From Procambarus clarkii (taxonomy: Eukaryota; Arthropoda; Malacostraca; Decapoda; Cambaridae): 64,000 nucleotides of DNA. The position numbers and the translations under genes were made by a program. The notes beneath the pieces were generated by a model. The model was not told the DNA's origin. It did no database searches and worked only from the letters and a program-made list of their open reading frames with translations. The stretch lies in contig NC_091173.1 in the NCBI RefSeq assembly GCF_040958095.1, positions 11,965,112-12,029,111 on the forward strand. Direction: 5' to 3'. Positions 1 to 9,052 of this stretch are shown here, piece by piece (position 1 is the stretch's first letter; the number at the start of each line of letters is the position of its first letter).

Positions 1-665
1 TTGAGGACCAGTTTGGTTGCATACCTTTGAACCTTCATCAATTTAGCTTTGTGCTTGAACTGATACAGACTCCGTGCTGAAGCTGCATACTCCAGCATTA
101 GTCTGACATATGTGGTATATAAGATCCTAAATGATTCCTTACACCATTTTGCAAAGGCAATTCTTATGTTGGCCAACCTCGCATATGCTGCTGATGATAT
201 CCTCTTGATGTGGGCTTCAGGCTACAGCTCTGGTGTGAAATCAACTCTCAGGTCTTTTTCTCCCTGATTCTTGAGATTTCATCTCCCAACTGGTAACTTG
301 TATCCGGTCTCCTGCTCCCTACACCAGCTATATTCATTCCATTTCCTAGGGTTAAAATCTAAAAGTCATTTGTCGGATCATTCCTTTAGTTTGTTCAGGT
401 CATCTTTTAGCCTCATGCTGTCTTAATCCTTCACACAATTTTAGCTTCGTCAGGAAACATTGAGAGGACTGAGCATATATCCTTTGGAAGATCAATTATG
501 TATATCAGAAACAGGTCTGATTACAGAGCCCTGTGGGACTCCGCGAGTGACATATTACGCCATCCTGGGACTTCACCCTCTCACAGTAATTCTCTGCTTC
601 CTATTGCTTAGGTACTCCCTTATCCATGACCTTATACTGACAGTTACAATGTCACACTGGTGGAT
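1..665 (-). mobile_element. LINE reverse-transcriptase relic
   Basis: Read on the minus strand this stretch encodes broken pieces of a non-LTR retrotransposon reverse transcriptase. Around 515-545 it gives a GVPQGSV-type motif. Around 380-420 it gives a segment like LKDDLNKLKEWSDK. Around 1-260 it gives the post-catalytic block with KDLRVDF, HIKRISSAAYARLANIR and YVRLMLEYAA. Several frame changes and stops separate the pieces, so this is a decayed copy. It runs off the left edge of the window. The RT identity is clear from the motifs; the clade is not resolved. Confidence 0.8.
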
Positions 666-692
666 GTTTTTTAAGTCCGTTTTTTTAAGTCC

Positions 693-695
<3 letters not shown>

Positions 696-767
<72 letters not shown>
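696..767. repeat. (TA)n microsatellite
   Basis: About 36 uninterrupted TA units. It lies directly against the foldback element that begins at 771, consistent with that element using a TA-rich target. Confidence 0.97.
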
Positions 768-769
<2 letters not shown>

Positions 770-770
770 G

Positions 771-1169
771 TGTTGTACCTAGTAGCCAGAATGCAGTACT
801 TGGCCTACTATGCAAGGCCCGATTTGCGTAATAAGCCAAGTTTTCTTGAATTTACATATTTTTCATTTTTTTTCTTATGAAATGATAAAGCTATCCATTT
901 CATTATGTATGAGTTATTTTGTTTATATTTGAGTGGAAATTAATATAGATATATGACCGAATCCAACCAACTCTACCTAACCTAACCTATCTTAACCCCA
1001 ACCTAAACCAACTCAACTAAGTCAATAATTTATGTTCCTAATATAGTAATAATTGAAATAAATTAACTGGAAACAATTTATTGAAAATAAAGAAAATCAA
1101 TCGGCCTATTAGGCAAATCGGGCCTTGCATAGTAGGCCGAGAAGTGCGTTCTGGGTACTAGGTACGACA
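771..1169. mobile_element. Foldback MITE-like element with ~70-bp terminal inverted repeats
   Basis: The left 70 bases (771-840, starting TGTTGTACCTAGTAGCC) are the reverse complement of the right 70 bases (1100-1169, ending GGTACTAGGTACGACA) with few mismatches. The interior is AT-rich and includes TAACCTAACC-like repeats. There is no open frame long enough for a transposase, so the element is non-autonomous. Flanking TA/ATAT suggests TA target choice, as in Tc1/mariner-type elements, but the superfamily is inference. Confidence 0.75.
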
Positions 1170-1404
1170 TATATAACCTAAAAGGGGTACCATCTCTGGT
1201 GCAAGTGTAGGGACCCATAGCCTCGGAGAAGAAAATAAAGAGTACTCAGGGAAAACCTTGTGGATCCTCACTGAACACTTTGATATTTTCTTCTACCACC
1301 TCTTTTCTTTTGGTATGTGTGTGTATATATATCTAACTTTATTTTAAAATTTCATTACACAAAAAAGGGTTACAACATTGGTTACATGCAAGGTACAAGA
1401 CAGC

Positions 1405-1632
1405 TTGTCACAAGTTGTAGAGCTCCTCCAGCTCCTCAGATGGCGGGCAGGAACCATGGATGCAGTGAGCATTTCCTCTCTGGATCGCCACACTAAGGCG
1501 CTGAAAGAGAAAACTGGCAGCTCTAGGGTCTCTAGTTGTTTCAATTAGCTTGGACCCCAACTCCTTCAAAAAACTTGCAGCACTTTTACCCCAGGCAGCG
1601 TGCACATTGTTCAATGATCTACTACTCAATGC
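1405..1632 (-). pseudogene. Fragment of a transposable-element-like protein
   Basis: The minus strand encodes a peptide with AWGKSAASFLKELGSKL, then DPRAASFLFQRLSVAIQRGN. I associate this with proteins repeated across invertebrate genomes rather than with a single-copy host gene. It is short and lacks its upstream part. The element family was not placed. The 1170-1340 stretch beside it holds no recognisable gene. Confidence 0.35.
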
Positions 1633-1792
1633 TGTTCGTACACCTTGACTTGATGAAATAATGCCACGATGTGAGGTTGCTGGAGGTCCCCAGATCTACT
1701 CCCAAATAAGAACTGTTCTCTTTTTTTTTAATAAAAATCCATATATGTCGGAAATAAATAAGACTAAAAGAAACTAAACAGGATTCTTCAGT

Positions 1793-1864
1793 GGCCTGTT
1801 GGTCTAGGGGTATGATTCCTGCTTTGGGTGCAGGAGGTCCCGGGTTCAAATCCCGGACAGGCCC
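1793..1864 (+). tRNA. tRNA-Pro (TGG)
   Basis: A 72-nt cloverleaf with acceptor GGCCTGT paired to ACAGGCC, anticodon stem CCTGC/GCAGG with loop TTTGGGT (anticodon TGG), and T stem CCGGG/CCCGG with TTCAAAT. Discriminator base C; CCA is not encoded. The internal A and B boxes are intact and a TTTT Pol III stop lies at 1872-1875. It is identical to the six other TGG copies in the window. Confidence 0.96.
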
Positions 1865-1946
1865 GAAATACTTTTATCTATGAAATTTTATCTCGTATAG
1901 GGGCAGAAGAAAAACCTTTATATCTAACTTAGATATTAGCATCAGT

Positions 1947-2018
1947 GGCCTGTTGGTCTAGGGGTATGATTCTCGCTTAGGGTGCGAGAGGTCCCGGGTT
2001 CAACTCCCGGACAGGCCC
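1947..2018 (+). tRNA. tRNA-Pro (AGG)
   Basis: A 72-nt tRNA with the same acceptor and T stems as the TGG genes, but with anticodon stem CTCGC/GCGAG and loop TTAGGGT, giving anticodon AGG (probably inosine-modified at the first position). The T loop is TTCAACT. A TTTTT terminator lies at 2026-2030. Identical to the other four AGG copies. Confidence 0.96.
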
Positions 2019-2095
2019 GTGGCTATTTTTCACATTTGAGCGCTTGTATACCGGATGTAAAGAGCACTATAAAAAACTAAATCTATTTTCCCAGC

Positions 2096-2167
2096 GGCCT
2101 GTTGGTCTAGGGGTATGATTCCTGCTTTGGGTGCAGGAGGTCCCGGGTTCAAATCCCGGACAGGCCC
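2096..2167 (+). tRNA. tRNA-Pro (TGG)
   Basis: Same 72-nt sequence as the gene at 1793. TTTT terminator at 2174-2177. It faces the minus-strand tRNA at 3097 across 0.93 kb of arm sequence that is also present, inverted, at 5882-6805. Confidence 0.96.
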
Positions 2168-3096
2168 AAGTAGTTTTGCATACTGAAAACACAACATATT
2201 CAGAGTGATCTCCCGCAGGAAGGGACACTTCTCCTGCCACTGAACTTTCACGCCTTCTCTCTCCACATCCAAATCATCTTCCAAGAATTTCAACGCCACA
2301 TCCCTCTTCCTCCCACATCCTTTTCAAGCTCTTTGGACAACAAAGTGAAGGACCCCTCAGGCCTACCTTATTTAACAACTCATTCTCCAAAAATGAGAGT
2401 ACATATAGCGACTATAGAGTATATCTAGAAAACGTTGACTTTTGCAAACAGAAAGTACCTCATTTTGGTATATTTGGAAGAGGTTCGAGGAAGAGTGTAA
2501 CAATTTAAATCTTAGGCCTATTATAGTACATATTTAGTACATATGTGGACTCTTACACTAACGATTTCGTTTCGTATGCTATAATTATTGTTATTATGGC
2601 ATAGTTCAGATTTTGGACATAAACTTAGTGGCCGCTCTATAGACTCATTTTTGGGGTTCTTGCTCTCTCTCTCTCTCCCACTCTCTTGCGGAAGCTCACT
2701 CGAAATGAGTTGCGTTTGTAGCTTGATTGATTGTTACAGCCAGCTAGTTTATTGTACACCCTCAAACTCATCCAGTAAGCGGTAGTTAATTACGCACCTC
2801 ATACTCATCCTGTGGGCGGTAGTTGTACACGCCATGATTGGGCATTTGTACCCAAGCGATTGGGCATTTGTACCCAAGCGCTTGGGCATTGGTACAAGCG
2901 TTTTCTTTGACAGTTCATTGAGATAAATAATGTATCTACTAACTGATAACATCATCCCATGCTCCCGATTTTTTGTGTGTCAAGTTTGAAGCTCCCAACT
3001 TGAAAGCGTTGCAACGTTCACAACTCACCTAACCTATTGTGGTCTATGATCATATGACTGAGATTGAGTTGTGCTGATAGTGTTAAGAAAACACTC

Positions 3097-3168
3097 GGGC
3101 CTGTCCGGGATTTGAACCCGGGACCTCCTGCACCCAAAGCAGGAATCATACCCCTAGACCAACAGGCC
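3097..3168 (-). tRNA. tRNA-Pro (TGG)
   Basis: Full tRNA-Pro(TGG) on the minus strand. Terminator TTTT (minus) at 3088-3091. First gene of the segment that recurs in direct orientation at 7111. Confidence 0.96.
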
Positions 3169-3239
3169 ACTGAGTATGAAGGTTCAGTTTTATGTAGTGT
3201 TCTTCCAGTTCGTAAGGTTCAGACGAGAAAAGATGATCA

Positions 3240-3311
3240 GGGCCTGTCCGGGAGTTGAACCCGGGACCTCTCGCACCCTAAGCGAGAATCATACCCCTAG
3301 ACCAACAGGCC
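3240..3311 (-). tRNA. tRNA-Pro (AGG)
   Basis: Full tRNA-Pro(AGG) on the minus strand with terminator TTTT (minus) at 3228-3231. Its flank from 3330 to 3450 matches 7345-7455 in the same orientation, and its downstream side matches 5739-5809 in inverted orientation. Confidence 0.96.
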
Positions 3312-3951
3312 TCTGGCCCAGAGGTTGTAGTTAGATTTATACATTTTGTCTTTGGCATACAAGGAGGTGAAGATTATTAGTGACTTGAGTGTTGTATAAG
3401 TACAGTGGCGTTGAGGACAGGGAGAGACATATGATGACAACATTCATTCACTTCACCCTGGGTGAACCACTCGCCTGGGTGAGTAGCACAGCTATACTCT
3501 GTATACCATCTCGTATATCAAGACATTATAGTTTTGTTCCAAATCCACGTGGTCAAATCCTTCAGCGTTCAAAATCCGCCGGCTTCCTGTCCTCGTTGAG
3601 GTCACTGAGAAATTATGTCCTTGAGGTAAATATGGCGTCTGTCTGGTAAATGGGAATACACAGACGGTTTGGACAGAAATGGTTGGACATGTTTTCTTTT
3701 ACCTAATGCCGCTGTTCACCTAGCAGTAAAGACGTCCCCCAGGAGTTGGCAGCTGTTATGGGGTTGCACCCAAGGGAAAGGTCAGTAGGCCGACCTAGCC
3801 GGCCTACTAGGTAAGTTTACCTAAATAAGTTTACCTAGATAAGTTTACCTTGATAAGTTTAACCCCGGGACCTGTAGCGCTCCTAAGTTGCATTTCTGAA
3901 GCACATATGATTCACATTTAGGATGTGGCGAGTTCCAACATCAAGCTTCAG

Positions 3952-5014
3952 TTTTTTAGTTTAGTTCATTTATTATGCACCCCATACCCATCTTGTGGGC
4001 GGTAGTGGAAAGGGTTACAGAGGCACATAATGGGCTCAGGGACTGAACCCCACAATTCATTTAGCTAAACAGGTTACAATCTTGATGAACTAGTTACAAA
4101 ATTCAGTATAAGTCGTCACATCAACAATGGGTTCGAGATCGACCACAAGTACAGTTTCTAAATTAAGCAACTGACATATATGGAGAGCTAGTGTCACAAT
4201 TGATATGTTTGTCCTGCACACCGCCCCCCATCCAGTGGGCAGCGGTGGATAGGTTACAATCACTTAGTTACTACCTACAGTTAGCAAACTGGAGATATTT
4301 GGCTAAAATTTCTGGTAGCAGATCATTTTGAATGAAATATTTACACATCGCTGGAACATTGGTTATATAATTGTCTCTAAATTCACGTATCTTTTCGCAC
4401 TCCATCACATAGTGACGGAGGGTGTGCGAATAATTTTGCTGACACAGTTTACATTTGGTCAGATCTACATCAGCAGATAATGAGAATTCCCAGAGATACT
4501 TGTAACCGAGTGTAAGCCGAGCAGTAGTAACATCTAGAAGTCTGCTGATTTTATTGGATGATCCATATTTGTGTGGCTCCTCTTGCATGATAATATGATG
4601 ATAGATGGAATTACTGGTGTCAATTTCACTTTGCCTCAGATCTACAAGATCTTGTTGAAGTTCTCGGTGTACTGCTGCTCTCAGATTGCTCATTGACAAT
4701 CCAAGGTTACACTCAACGGCTCCTTTAAAGGCAGATTCTTTGGCTAACTTATCAGCTTTATCATGCATTCGGAGGCCAACATGAGATGGAGACCACATGA
4801 AATGGACTCTGTTACCATCCTTAATAATTTTGTTGTATTTGTGTCTAGCTTCGGACACGAGCATGTTACAGTTATGTCTTGAAGAGTTGAGAGCATTTAA
4901 GGATGATAAGGAGTCACTTACAATTAATGTATCAAGTTTGGAGACTTGTACACATTTCAGTGCAAGGAGCAAGGCAAATAGTTCAGTCTGAAGGGTAGAG
5001 GCCCAGTTGTTTAT
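3952..5014 (-). mobile_element. 5'-truncated LINE, RNase H and 3' UTR (I-like)
   Basis: The minus-strand frame at 4271-5014 encodes the end of an RNase H domain (SDSLSSLNAL, then WSPSHVGLRMHDKADKLA) and a C-terminal CCHC-like block (CKLCQQ, then HTLRHYVMEC). The frame is intact, then a ~310-bp 3' UTR ends in AACTAAAAAA. It is flanked by the 8-bp target duplication AGCTTCAG (3944-3951 and 5015-5022). The empty site survives as AGTTTCAG at 10493-10500. A LINE with RNase H points to the I group; the clade is inference. The open frame and near-perfect TSD suggest a fairly young insertion. Confidence 0.88.
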
Positions 5015-5084
5015 AGCTTCAGATACGAGTTATGTTGATTGTAAACGAGAAACTTTCGTTAGACAGGAACATAAGTAACATGAT

Positions 5085-5230
5085 GAAATTGTTTATGTAA
5101 TAATCTAAGATGAGGTCTGATAAAGACCTTTTGTGCCCTCTGTAATGCTTTTGCGCTACCGCTCACAGGATGAGTATGGGGTGCACAATAAACTAGCCGC
5201 CTTCGGCGGCAACAATCAATCGATCATGAT
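5085..5230 (+). mobile_element. Short retroposed LINE 3' end
   Basis: 146 bases absent from the matching site near 10560. They are bordered by CATGAT (5079-5084 and 5225-5230) as a 6-bp target duplication. The piece contains CGCTCACAGGATGAGTATGG, GTGCACAATAAACTAGCC and a tail AACAATCAATCGAT, which looks like a LINE 3' end with an (AATC)n tail. Confidence 0.6.
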
Positions 5231-5236
5231 CAAATT

Positions 5237-5365
5237 TGATAGTTTAGTTCATTTATTATGCACCACATTCTCATCTTGTGGGCGGTAGTGGAAAGGGTTA
5301 CAGAGGTACATCACGGGCTCAGGGACTGAACCCCACAATTCATTTAGCTAAGCAAGTTACGATCA
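5237..5365 (-). mobile_element. LINE 3' UTR fragment (same family as 3952-5014)
   Basis: Matches the 3' end of the LINE at 3952: TAGTTTAGTTCATTTATTATG, the TTGTGGGCGGTAGTGG block and the GGACTGAACCCCACAATTC block. No coding part remains. It also sits at the matching place in the second duplication copy, so it predates the duplication. Confidence 0.8.
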
Positions 5366-5387
5366 TTAATTTGATGTATGATGGGCG

Positions 5388-5466
5388 CCTTCACGGTCTA
5401 GGCCTCTCCGGGTGTGACTCCTGCTTTGGGCGCAGGAATCACACAGGGATTACATCCCAGACAACC
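5388..5466 (+). pseudogene. tRNA-Pro relic with a folded-back D arm
   Basis: Keeps the anticodon arm CCTGC-TTTGGGC-GCAGG (5420-5436) and traces of the T arm, but the acceptor stem is lost. The sequence after the anticodon arm, AATCACAC, is the complement of the D-arm side rather than a variable loop. This makes an extended 12-bp hairpin with one mismatch. Confidence 0.6.
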
Positions 5467-5542
5467 TTATACTTGTTTTGTCAATTAGAAACTTTGTGCT
5501 TCGAAAGTAAAGAGAAATTTATTGAAGTGATCCATGAAAGTT

Positions 5543-5592
5543 CATGGCCCATTTTTCTCGCTTAGGGTGCAGAGGACTCCAGAGGACAGGCC
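5543..5592 (+). pseudogene. tRNA-Pro (AGG)-like relic
   Basis: Retains GGCCC, CTCGCTTAGGGTGC and the end ACAGGCC of a tRNA-Pro(AGG), but the D arm and most of the T arm are lost. The homologous relic at 10871 is split by a SINE. Confidence 0.65.
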
Positions 5593-5666
5593 GGGTATAT
5601 ATTTTCCAATGAGTATTACGCGTAGAAGGAAGGAGAAATGTACTAAATTGAACCTCAAATTCCAGT

Positions 5667-5738
5667 GGCCTGTTGGTCTAGGGGTATGATTCTCGCTTAG
5701 GGTGCGAGAGGTCCCGGGTTCAACTCCCGGACAGGCCC
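5667..5738 (+). tRNA. tRNA-Pro (AGG)
   Basis: Full 72-nt AGG gene. TTTT terminator at 5747-5750. Its upstream flank (5590-5666) is homologous to that of the TGG gene at 11131, so homologous sites carry different anticodons. Confidence 0.96.
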
Positions 5739-5809
5739 TGATCATCTTTTCTCGTCTGAACCTTACGAACTGGAAGAACACTACATAAAACTGAACCTTC
5801 ATACTCAGT

Positions 5810-5881
5810 GGCCTGTTGGTCTAGGGGTATGATTCCTGCTTTGGGTGCAGGAGGTCCCGGGTTCAAATCCCGGACAGGCCC
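5810..5881 (+). tRNA. tRNA-Pro (TGG)
   Basis: Full 72-nt TGG gene. TTTT terminator at 5887-5890. Mirror partner of the gene at 3097. Confidence 0.96.
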
Positions 5882-6805
5882 GAGTGTTTTCTTAACACTA
5901 TCAGCACAACTCGATCTCAGTCATATGATCATAGACCACAATAGGTTAGGCGGGTTGTGTACGTTGTTTTCAAGTTGGGAGCTTCAAACTTGACACACAA
6001 CAAATCGGGAGCATGGGATGATGTTATCAGTTAGTAGATACATTATTTATCTCAGTGAACTGTCAAAGAAAACGCTTGTACCAATGCCCAAGCGCTTGGG
6101 TACAAATGCCCAATCGCTTGGGTACAAATGCCCAATCATGGCGTGTACAACTACCGCCCACAGGATGAGTATGAGGTGCGTAATTAACTACCGCTTACTG
6201 GATGAGTTTGAGGGTGTACAATAAACTAGCTGGCTGTAACAATCAATCAAGCTACAAACGCAACTCATTCCGAGTGAGCTTCCGCAAGAGAGTGGGAGAG
6301 AGAGAGTGCATGAACCCTAAAAATGAGTCTATAGAGCGGCCACTTAAGTTTATGTCCAAAATCTGAACTATGCCATAATAACAATAATTATAGCATACGA
6401 AATCGTTAGTGTAAGAGTCCACATATGTACTAAATATGTACTATAATAGGCCTAGGAGTTAGGTTTTTACACTCTTCCTCGAACCTCTTCCAAATATACC
6501 AAAATATAAACAAAATGAGGTACTTTCTGTTTGCAAATTCAATGTTTTGTAGATATACTCTACAGTCGCTATATGTACTCTCGTTTGTGTACAATGAGTT
6601 ATTAAGGTAGGCCTGAGGGGTCCTTCACTTTGCTGTCCAAAGAGCTTGGAAAGGATGTGGGAGGAAGAGGGATGTGGCGTTGAAATTCTTGGAAGATGAT
6701 TTGGATGTGGAGAGAGAAGGCGTGAAAGTTCAGTGGCAGGGGAAGTATCCCTTCCTGCGGGAGATCACTCTGAATATGTTGTGTTTTCAGTATGCAAAAC
6801 TACTT

Positions 6806-6877
6806 GGGCCTGTCCGGGATTTGAACCCGGGACCTCCTGCACCCAAAGCAGGAATCATACCCCTAGACCAACAGGCC
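6806..6877 (-). tRNA. tRNA-Pro (TGG)
   Basis: Full TGG gene on the minus strand. Terminator at 6796-6799. Mirror partner of the gene at 2096. Confidence 0.96.
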
Positions 6878-6954
6878 GCTGGGAAAATAGATTTAGTTTT
6901 TTATAGTGCTCTTTACATCCGGTATACAAGCGCTCAAATGTGAAAAATAGCCAC

Positions 6955-7026
6955 GGGCCTGTCCGGGAGTTGAACCCGGGACCTCTCGCACCCTAAGCGA
7001 GAATCATACCCCTAGACCAACAGGCC
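6955..7026 (-). tRNA. tRNA-Pro (AGG)
   Basis: Full AGG gene on the minus strand. Five-T terminator at 6943-6947. Mirror partner of the gene at 1947. Confidence 0.96.
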
Positions 7027-7110
7027 GCTAATGCTTATATCTAAGTTAGATGTAGACGTTCTTCTTCTGCCCCTATACGAGATAAAATTTCATTGACAAA
7101 AGCAGTATCT

Positions 7111-7182
7111 GGGCCTGTCCGGGATTTGAACCCGGGACCTCCTGCACCCAAAGCAGGAATCATACCCCTAGACCAACAGGCC
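7111..7182 (-). tRNA. tRNA-Pro (TGG)
   Basis: Full TGG gene on the minus strand. Terminator at 7098-7101. It closes the right arm (partner of 1793) and also opens the second copy of the direct duplication (partner of 3097), so it lies at the junction of the two rearrangements. Confidence 0.96.
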
Positions 7183-7259
7183 ACTGATGTTCAGGGGTTC
7201 AGTTTTATATAGTGTTCTTTACTTCCGGTTCATGAGGTTCAGACGGGAAAAGATGATCA

Positions 7260-7331
7260 GGGCCTGTCCGGGAGTTGAACCCGGGACCTCTCGCACCCTA
7301 AGCGAGAATCATACCCCTAGACCAACAGGCC
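7260..7331 (-). tRNA. tRNA-Pro (AGG)
   Basis: Full AGG gene on the minus strand. Terminator at 7248-7251. Direct-repeat partner of the gene at 3240; no partner in the left arm. Confidence 0.96.
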
Positions 7332-7459
7332 TCCAGCATACGGATTGTAGTTAGATTTATACGTTTTGTCTTTGGCATACAAGGAGGTGAAGATTATTAG
7401 TGACTTGGGTGTTGTATAAGTGCAGTGGCGTCGAGGACAGGGAGAGACATGATAGCAGC

Positions 7460-8240
7460 CAGTCAGACTGGTCGGGGCGTGAGGGAGCTATTGTGGGGTC
7501 TCCACTGAGCTGACGGCGACGAAGAGTCGGCAGGTCCGGCATGATGTAGCAAATGTGACTGTCGGATGAGTTAGCGATGACTATGGTGCAAGAGGATGGG
7601 TCGGATGAGCAGGTGGAGATGTTCGGAATGAAAGTCCCAGCTGTAGCAAGGGTCATAAGTAGCAGTCCATGGCGGGCAGTAAGTCCAGTGAGAGGTCATA
7701 TGTTGCCGTTTGTCTGGGCGGGTTCTTTTAGTCACTTTAGGGGTCACTAAAGTAACATTTGATTTTGGTGGTTTTGATTATTATATATAGTCTGGTTACA
7801 GCAGTTGTAAGTTAGAAATTGAAGGACGGTTCAAGATATATAACGGTGTATTGATAGGTTGAGACGAGGCTTATTATCATTATTAACATCTTTATTGACA
7901 AAATTAATTACAATTTTGCCTAATCTGAGGATTTTGATAAGGTCTTATTAAAGTGAGGATAATGCTGGTATTCACTGTCACGCAGGACAGAGGGTCATAC
8001 ACAAGACAATAGGTCTAAACTGTAGGCGGAAGTACATATATATCACGGTTACAATCAGTGTTTTAATGTATGGATATTTGAAAACAACTTTCTGTTGTGC
8101 ACTGCCACTGCCGCTGCTGGCGGGAGCAGGTAGGACGCGGTGCTGAAGGTGGCCGGAAGCGGCTAAGCTGTAAATTCCTGGTTGGGCACCAGAACCTTAC
8201 AGTGAATTCAATAGAGTTCCGGCTCGATTAACTTTTTGTC
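7460..8240. other. Copy-B-specific insertion, unassigned
   Basis: Absent from copy A. No convincing gene. Around 7890-7925 the text TCTTTATTGACAAAATTAAT resembles the complement of a LINE 3' end with an (AAT)n tail, so part is probably a minus-strand LINE end. The rest is unplaced. Confidence 0.4.
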
Positions 8241-8242
8241 CT

Positions 8243-8400
8243 ATTGATTGATTGATGAAGATTAAGCCACCCAAAAGGTGGCACGGGCATGAATAGCCCG
8301 TAAGTGGTGGCCCATTTGAGCCATTACCAGTATCAATAGATGATACGGGAGATCTGTGGAGGTGCGACTGCACCCTGCGTGACGGGAGATGTCTCCCGTG
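8243..8400 (-). mobile_element. Short retroposon, family R1 (CACGGGCATGAATAGCCCG)
   Basis: Begins on the plus strand with an (ATTG)n tail and GATGAAGATTAAGCCACCC, then GGTGGCACGGGCATGAATAG, and ends near TGACGGGAGATGTCTCCC. The simple-repeat tail on the left implies minus orientation. Other copies: 8484, 10167, 15596, 21031 and 21386. Confidence 0.7.
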
Positions 8401-8483
8401 TTGTCCTATTGTGGCTGAATAGGTTATAAGGCAGGTGTGTGGGAATCACCAACACGCCGGTTCAAGTCACCTCATTGCCCCAA

Positions 8484-8542
8484 GATTGCTTGATGAAGAT
8501 TAAGCCACCCAAGAGGTGGCACGGGCATGAATAGCCCGTAAG
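8484..8542 (-). mobile_element. 5'-truncated R1 retroposon with 12-bp TSD
   Basis: A 59-bp R1 piece bounded by TCATTGCCCCAA at 8472-8483 and 8543-8554. The perfect duplication shows target-primed insertion and fixes the boundaries of R1's 3' end. Confidence 0.8.
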
Positions 8543-9052
8543 TCATTGCCCCAAAAATATTTTTCTCGTATATTTTCACCCCTTCCATGCTCATTCATCC
8601 TTCTATGCTCAATCACCCTTCCATGCTCATTCACTATACCTTCACAGCTCTACCATGGTTATTCACCAATGCCTTTCAATTCAATTCATTTATTCAATGC
8701 CTTTGACTCATTCATTCACTTCACCCTGGGTGGGTAGCACAGCTATACTCTGGATACCATCTCGTATAATAAGACGTTTTGTTCAAAAATCTACTAAGAA
8801 AAATCCTTCAGGGTCGGTATATCAAAGGTGATATACCGCCGGCTTCCTGTCCTCGTCGAGGTCACTGAGAAATTATATGTCCTTGAGGTAAATATGGCGT
8901 CTGTCTGATAAATGGGAATACACAGACGGTCTGGACAGAAATGGTTGGACATGTTTTCTTTCACCTAATGCCGCTGTTCACCTAGCAGTAAAGAAGTCCC
9001 CGGGAGTTAAGGAACTTTCAATTTTTTAATTTTGCCCCGAGGGGCGAGTTTA

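Larger units (their letters stand above)
1788..3314. repeat. Left arm of a 1.5-kb inverted repeat (tRNA palindrome)
   Basis: This arm matches 5664-7187 as the reverse complement. The five tRNA genes pair off with coordinate sums of 8973-8978 throughout, so indels are few. In the intertRNA stretch (2168-3096 against 5882-6805) a 36-base sample differs at two or three positions. Outside the arms the similarity stops almost at the tRNA ends. The 2.35-kb centre is not palindromic. Confidence 0.9.
3097..5666. repeat. Direct duplication, copy A (tRNA pair plus spacer)
   Basis: In order: tRNA pair, flank, a CACAGACGG...GTTCACCTAGCAGTAAA segment (3430-3790), three to four 14-bp units AAGTTTACCTAGAT (3813-3860), a segment ending GTGGCGAGTTCCAACATC, a LINE 3' fragment, tRNA relics and the flank of the next tRNA. 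The same order recurs at 7111-11130. Copy A carries its own insertions at 3952-5014 and 5085-5230. Confidence 0.8.
5664..7187. repeat. Right arm of the 1.5-kb inverted repeat
   Basis: Reverse complement of 1788-3314, with tRNA order AGG+, TGG+, TGG-, AGG-, TGG- mirroring the left arm. The motif pair TGTACCAATGCCCAAGCGC / CAAATGCCCAATCGCTTGGG at 6078-6140 is itself a short internal repeat present in both arms. Confidence 0.9.

Noticed and set aside
2030-2299. Open frame repeated at 6674-6943 (MALKFLEDDLDVEREGVKVQ)
   Set aside because: The frame runs straight through a tRNA-Pro gene (GPVRDLNPGPPAPKAG is the tRNA read in reverse) and is shared only because the two palindrome arms are copies.
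3064-3258. Open frame with GPVRDLNPGPPAPKAGIIPL
   Set aside because: Antisense translation of a tRNA-Pro gene.
4271-4972. 233-codon frame as a host RNase H gene
   Set aside because: It has a LINE 3' UTR, target duplications, an empty site and other copies in the window.
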